Assembly: GCA_014529385.2 (NCBI GenBank)
Contig: CM043971.1
Coordinates: forward strand, 59,014,209 to 59,078,208
Reading direction: 5' to 3'
From: Adiantum capillus-veneris
Lineage: Eukaryota; Streptophyta; Polypodiopsida; Polypodiales; Pteridaceae
DNA: 64,000 bases
Below the pieces are notes generated by a model. It did not search any database, was not told the DNA's origin, and was given only the letters and a program-made list of their open reading frames with translations. Positions 59,367 through 64,000 of this stretch are shown in pieces; positions within the stretch are counted from its first letter, which is position 1; each line of letters starts with the position of its first letter. The translations under genes were made by a program, and so were the position numbers.

Positions 59367-60847
59367 TGTCACGAGGACGTGGCAGTTATTAACCATGTCA
59401 CAGAGATGTGGCAACTGCTAACCTTGGTTGTTGGTTTCTTTCCAATGGGGTTTATTTTATTTATTTTGAGACCCTCTTTTTGAAGTAGCAAACGGTCGGA
59501 CATTGTATGGCCAATGTGAACGGTAGATTCACCCGCAGACGGGAAGTGGTCGGCACTGGAATTCGTATGGTAAGAGGATGTCTAGGCTCAGAGCAAGATC
59601 ATATAGGTCCCCCCGTTGCACTTAGCAAGTTGGTGGATACTAGGAAGTGAACTCAATTAAGGCGTAAAGTCAAGGTGGGACTACCAACAAAAAGTATTCG
59701 ACAGTTGGGCCACATTGCACTTTTGGATGCGGCTCCAATGAGGATAGATGGTCAGGAGACCAGTGGGAGCCCAACGGAAGCATCTCCTAAAATTTAGGGA
59801 ACTGCTATTTTGGGCCACGAAATGTGTTCGCGTCATTACCTTCGGTATGACTAGGGGAACACTTTACAACTCTGCCGCGAAGTCAACTGACGCACCAGTT
59901 GAGATATTTTTAGCAGGGAAAGCCCAAACTCGGAAACTGGGCGACGTGTCAGCTTGTGAGCGATTCTGCCACTCTGGGAGGCAAAAACGAGCTGCATATC
60001 AACAAAGGGGGCGCCATTTTCATCCACAGGCGGATTGTAACAGGTACAGAAGCTATGGAATGCTTACCTTGCCCTCTATGCACAGTATGGTGACGGGAGT
60101 GATGCCCCGCACGCTACATACTGCTCTCTTTCTCCCCTACGTGCAGTTATGTGATGCCCCACAAGAGGGCTACTCATTTGACTGATGTACAGTTGTGTGG
60201 GTTCATGCTTTTGTGCTGAGGCAAGAGCCTCCTTGAGCAGGAACAGGGGTAGCTAACTGCTACTCCAAAGCAGGCACCGGTGAGGGTCATAACCTCACCG
60301 TACAGGTGCAAAATCAGCGCTGTGTATGCGCTGTAAATTCACTGTTTTTCAGCCATACGGACGCCAGGATCATTGGGAATCGTGCCCCACTGGCAAAGGA
60401 CAGTTAGGGGACTGTTTGGGGCTGAAAACAGGGCAAAAACCAGTAAATACAGCGTGCTGAATTTACTGTTTTTGGACAGGAATCAGAGGGTATACGCCAG
60501 TGCAAGCGAGTTCCAGCAGGGGAATTGGTTTCGCGCAAGTTTTGGGGCTGTTATGCTGCCGAAATTTGGCCAAATCAAATGGTATCTAGGTGGATACACG
60601 TGAAGGATTCCCAGGACCTTACCTTGTAATTTACCCTCCTAAAGAATAAAGAAATACCGAAAGGGGCGCCAATTTTGGGGCCTACAGGTTGTCGGCGTCT
60701 GCTCGGAGCATTCTAGCTTCCGAGCCGTGTGTGAGTTGAAGTGTTAATTCCCATTACAGGTTCTCTTTGCAAAGTGCTCTGTGTGTGTGTATAAAGTAAA
60801 GAATTTCGGGTGAAAGCCAACGCCTACCGCCCTACGGGCCGGTTACA
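59367..60847 (+). repeat. 5' LTR of the last chromovirus (family B)
   Basis: TGTCACGAGGACGTGG at the left and GGGCCGGTTACA at the right, with the primer site beginning at 60848. It contains the shared box at 60646-60682. Its part from 59613 aligns with the truncated LTR at 23174-24419. The left edge is set by comparison with TGTCACCAG-type starts of the other family-B LTRs. Confidence 0.75.
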
Positions 60848-63800
60848 TGGTTCCATTGCCGGGATATCAATCACTTTTTCCTCAAAGAGTGAGCCTGGAT
60901 TGTTCAGGGTAAAGACACACAGTGCAAGAACGCGGGGATTACACTATGGCCGACAAGGGGAAGGGAATTATGGAAGAGGGTTCCTCTCCAAAGGACAGGC
61001 AGGAGATTCCTATGGTTTTTGAGATTGGCGAGAGCTCACGGCCATGTCAGTCTGTACCTCCTGTCAACGTGAATGTCCCTCCAGTAGTAGTACAGGGCTT
61101 TATGACAGGGCAACTTGAGGATGATGCGTTTAAGACTCAGTTAGTTGCCGCGGTGAATGTCTTTTCGCAGCTGGTGCAGAATCCGAGGTTTATGGAATTC
61201 TTGCAAGCGCCACCAGTGCAACATCAAAATAGGCAACCTACGCCGCGTACAGAGCTTGTTGAAGCTCAAGCCCAGGTACTTCATGAGGCGCAAGAGGAAA
61301 GGGAACACTCGCATGTTGCGGAGTCGGGGGCTCCAAAGCAGGTTCCTCCCGTGCTTGAACAGGTGGCTAGAACGCCTATTCCACAGGTTATGCCAGTTCA
61401 GCCCGCCACCTTTCAGAGCCAGCATGCTGTCTTGAATGGGCAAGGAGCTGGATACCAGGCTATGCACTCAGTTTTTCCACCACCCACGGTACATCTTGGG
61501 TATTTCGGGGGTGGATCAGTGTTCCAAAGTATGGCTGGTTATGCGTCTGGAAGTCAGCCGTACATGCCAGGAACAGTGTTCGGGGGTATGCAAGGCATCA
61601 TGCCAAACCCCATGTATGGTACTATCGGCATGCAGCAAGGTTTCCACGGCAACCAGGGCCAGTTTGGGGTGCCACAGGGTCATTTTGGCATGGCTGGTTT
61701 TTCTGGACAGCAGCCAGATATCGCACCTCTTACGCAAAATGTGAATGGCCAAGGCGTGCCGATCATGCCTAGTACAGTGCCCATGTTGCAGACCATTCCG
61801 TATGACAACTTGGGGGCACTAGAGAAGCCGAAGGCTTACAAAGAAGGTGGTGCAGCAGTAAAGTTCAGTACCTTCAGTGGTTTCGAGGACAAGACAAAGG
61901 CACTCACTTTCCTCCAGCAGTTTGATACAGCTTATGCGGGAGGGAATTTTACAGAGGCCTCGAAGGTCAGGAAAGCTGCCACTTTCTTAAAGGACAATGC
62001 GCTTACATGGTGGACGACATTGTTAATGCAAGGACAGGCACCCGCCACTTGGGTTTACTTCAAGCAAATGTTTGCATCTGCTTGGCTATCAAATGAATTT
62101 GAAGCCGATGTCCTGACAGATTGGCACCAGCTTACGGCAGCTTCGTGCAAGAGCTTGCTGGAGTACAATAGGAGGTTTTGTAAAGCATTACTCTCAGTGA
62201 CCTCCTACAGATTTGTGCCATTGACAGAGCAGATAGAGAAGTATTGTTGTGGGCTGCCTAAAGGGCTTCGCGATTACTGTACAAAGAATAGAGTGGCTAC
62301 CCTTATTCAGCTTATGGAAGTTGCGAACACTGGTCTTGCCCTGTTGAAAGGAGAGGACAGTGGATTTCCGAGCAGTGATAAAGGAGGGCAGCAAAAGAAA
62401 AATTCAGCGAAGAAGCCCTTTGTGAAGACGGCTCCTGATGCGTCACAGGGGTCTGAACAGGCCACCAAAGACAAGGATTCAGCTGGGACTTCTGGAGCGC
62501 AGGCAAAGAAACAGAAAAGGAAGCCTTTTGTGCGCAAGTCGCTCGAGGAAAAGAAGGTCCTAATGGTTGAGAACAAATGCTTTATATGCGAGCAGCCTGG
62601 TCACTTTTCTATCAATTGTCCACAAAGGAAAAGGCCAGCTGACTCAGAGGATAAAGAAGACCAGAAAGGCAAGAAGCCAAAACCCACGGCAGGTTTAGTG
62701 CCAGACATGGTGGGTGACAGGCCCAACACAGATGCCAGTGAGTTATGCAGGGCATGGGGTAAAGTTAGAGATCAGACGGCACTCATCTTCTTTGATCCAG
62801 GTGCCAAAGCCAACTTTATCTCACCAGAGTTAGCTATGAAGCTCGGCATCAAAGCTGAAGAGATGGGGTACACAGCAGAGGCAGGGTTGGCATGTCCTGG
62901 CCACTCAGAGTGTGTTACTCCCATCATTGGAAAACTGCGTCTGCATATTCAGTCGTATGTGGACACTGAAGAGTTTTACATCATGCCGCTGGAAGGTTGT
63001 GACGCCTTGTTGGGGATCCCGTGGATGTTCCGAGTGCATGGAGTCTTGGATGCCTACAACAAAAAGATCACTGTACAGCATAGGGGCAAAACTCACCTCT
63101 TGGATGTAAAGCTTAAAGGAGAGTCAGTCCCTATTGTATCTGCTTCTGCTATCACTTCTGTAATAAAGAATCATCTTTCTGTGTACTTGATTTTTGCACG
63201 TGATGTCTCAGATAGTGATCAGTCAAATTTATCTGTGTTAGATAAAGAAAGGTCAGCATTTTTGCGAAAGTTTAGTGACTGTTTTTCTGATTCATTACCG
63301 TCGCAATTGCCGCCAGAGAGACCTGAGGACCATCGGATAGATTTGGTGCCAGGGTGTAGCCCACCAAATAGACCTCCCTACAGGGTTAGTGCGGCGCAGC
63401 AGAAAGAGATTATGGGCCAGGTTGAGGAGTTATTAGAGAAGGGGCTGATTCAGCCTAGTTCTTCACCCTTTTGCTCCCCAGTGCTCCTAGTGCAGAAGAA
63501 GGATGGCTCATGGCGCATGTGTATTGATTACCGTGCGTTGAATAAGAATACCATCAAGAATAGGTTCCCTATTCCTCGCATTGATGATATTCTCGATCGT
63601 TTAGAGGGTGCTGCAATTTTCAGCAGGATAGACCTGAAGAGTGGGTACCATCAGATTCGTATAAGCCCAGAGGATGTGCACAAGACTGCGTTTAGAACGA
63701 CATTTGGTCTTTATGAGTTTCTAGTGATGCCGTTTGGGCTAACAAATGCTCCTGCCACGTTCAACAGAATGATGGACCGGATTTTCCGCTCGCATCAACA

Positions 63801-64000
63801 GTTTGTTGGAACATTCTTCGATGACATGATTGTGTATTCGAAGAATGAAGAGGAGCATAGGCGTCACTTGACCATTGTGTTCGAAGAGCTGCGCAGTCAC
63901 AGGTTACTTGTCAATCCTAAGAAAAGTGAATTCTTCCTTGAAGAGATCCACTTTCTGGGCCACATAGTCTCAAAGGATGGTGTTAGAATGGATCCCGCAA
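59367..64000 (+). mobile_element. Family-B gypsy chromovirus, runs off the window; looks whole so far
   Basis: A 1481-bp 5' LTR (59367-60847) is followed at once by the primer-site-like TGGTTCCATTGCCGGG. One frame opens at 60946 and, checked at its start, middle and end, stays in register to 64000 (about 1018 codons). It contains gag (to about 62560; EQIEKYCCGLPKGLRDYCTK), a knuckle (CFICEQPGHFSINC, about 62578-62620), protease (about 62740-63080; FFDPGAKANFISPELA) and RT (about 63440-64000; [49 protein letters not shown]). RNase H, integrase, chromodomain and 3' LTR lie beyond the window. No disruption is seen, so it is probably the youngest full chromovirus copy here. The gag-pol frame is single, as is usual in this group. 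Confidence 0.85.

Overview
The window is nuclear DNA of a land plant with a large, transposon-filled genome. The evidence is one dispersed plant gene with consensus GT-AG introns, plant-type chromodomain Ty3/gypsy and Ty1/copia elements, a plant L1-type LINE with a DUF4283-like ORF1, a plant hAT transposon, and TTTAGGG-type motifs. Introns of 20 kb and possibly more than 38 kb suit a fern or gymnosperm better than a compact angiosperm. The species cannot be named from this sequence.

The only host gene recognised is a sphingoid long-chain-base kinase resembling Arabidopsis LCBK1. Five in-phase exons are visible on the + strand: 3281-3649, 3956-4315, 24570-24663, 24841-24878 and 25465-25608. 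They encode the lead-in region and the N-terminal half of the diacylglycerol-kinase-type catalytic domain, including the GGDG loop. The C-terminal half is not in the remaining 38 kb, so it lies beyond a giant intron or has been lost.

Layout. 1-2200: remains of a chromovirus (3' end, LTR, decayed gag/protease). 2200-3261: flank of the gene. 4316-24569: a 20 kb intron holding unidentified repeats (5200-6860), a 4.2 kb non-autonomous LTR element (7502-11700), a nearly full-length minus-strand LINE (11728-19078, itself carrying a solo LTR), a truncated copia element (19204-21612) and a truncated gypsy piece (21613-24419). 25609-26768: last visible intron with a degraded LINE fragment. 26769 to about 58965: a nest of elements. 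A non-chromodomain gypsy element (+) is split by a minus-strand chromovirus (31262-57778). That is split by a plus-strand chromovirus (34198-53700), which contains a minus-strand chromovirus (40911-53191), whose LTR holds a 3.58 kb hAT transposon (48452-52035). 59367-64000: another plus-strand chromovirus that looks whole as far as the window shows.

The gypsy elements form two LTR families. Family A has LTRs of about 530-710 bp and an initiator-Met-type primer site; family B has LTRs of about 1.4-1.5 kb and a different primer site. Both share a roughly 38-bp box in every LTR. The innermost gypsy layer has more divergent LTRs than the layers around it and no matching target duplication, which points to recombination as well as simple nested insertion. 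No rRNA, tRNA or CRISPR features were seen.
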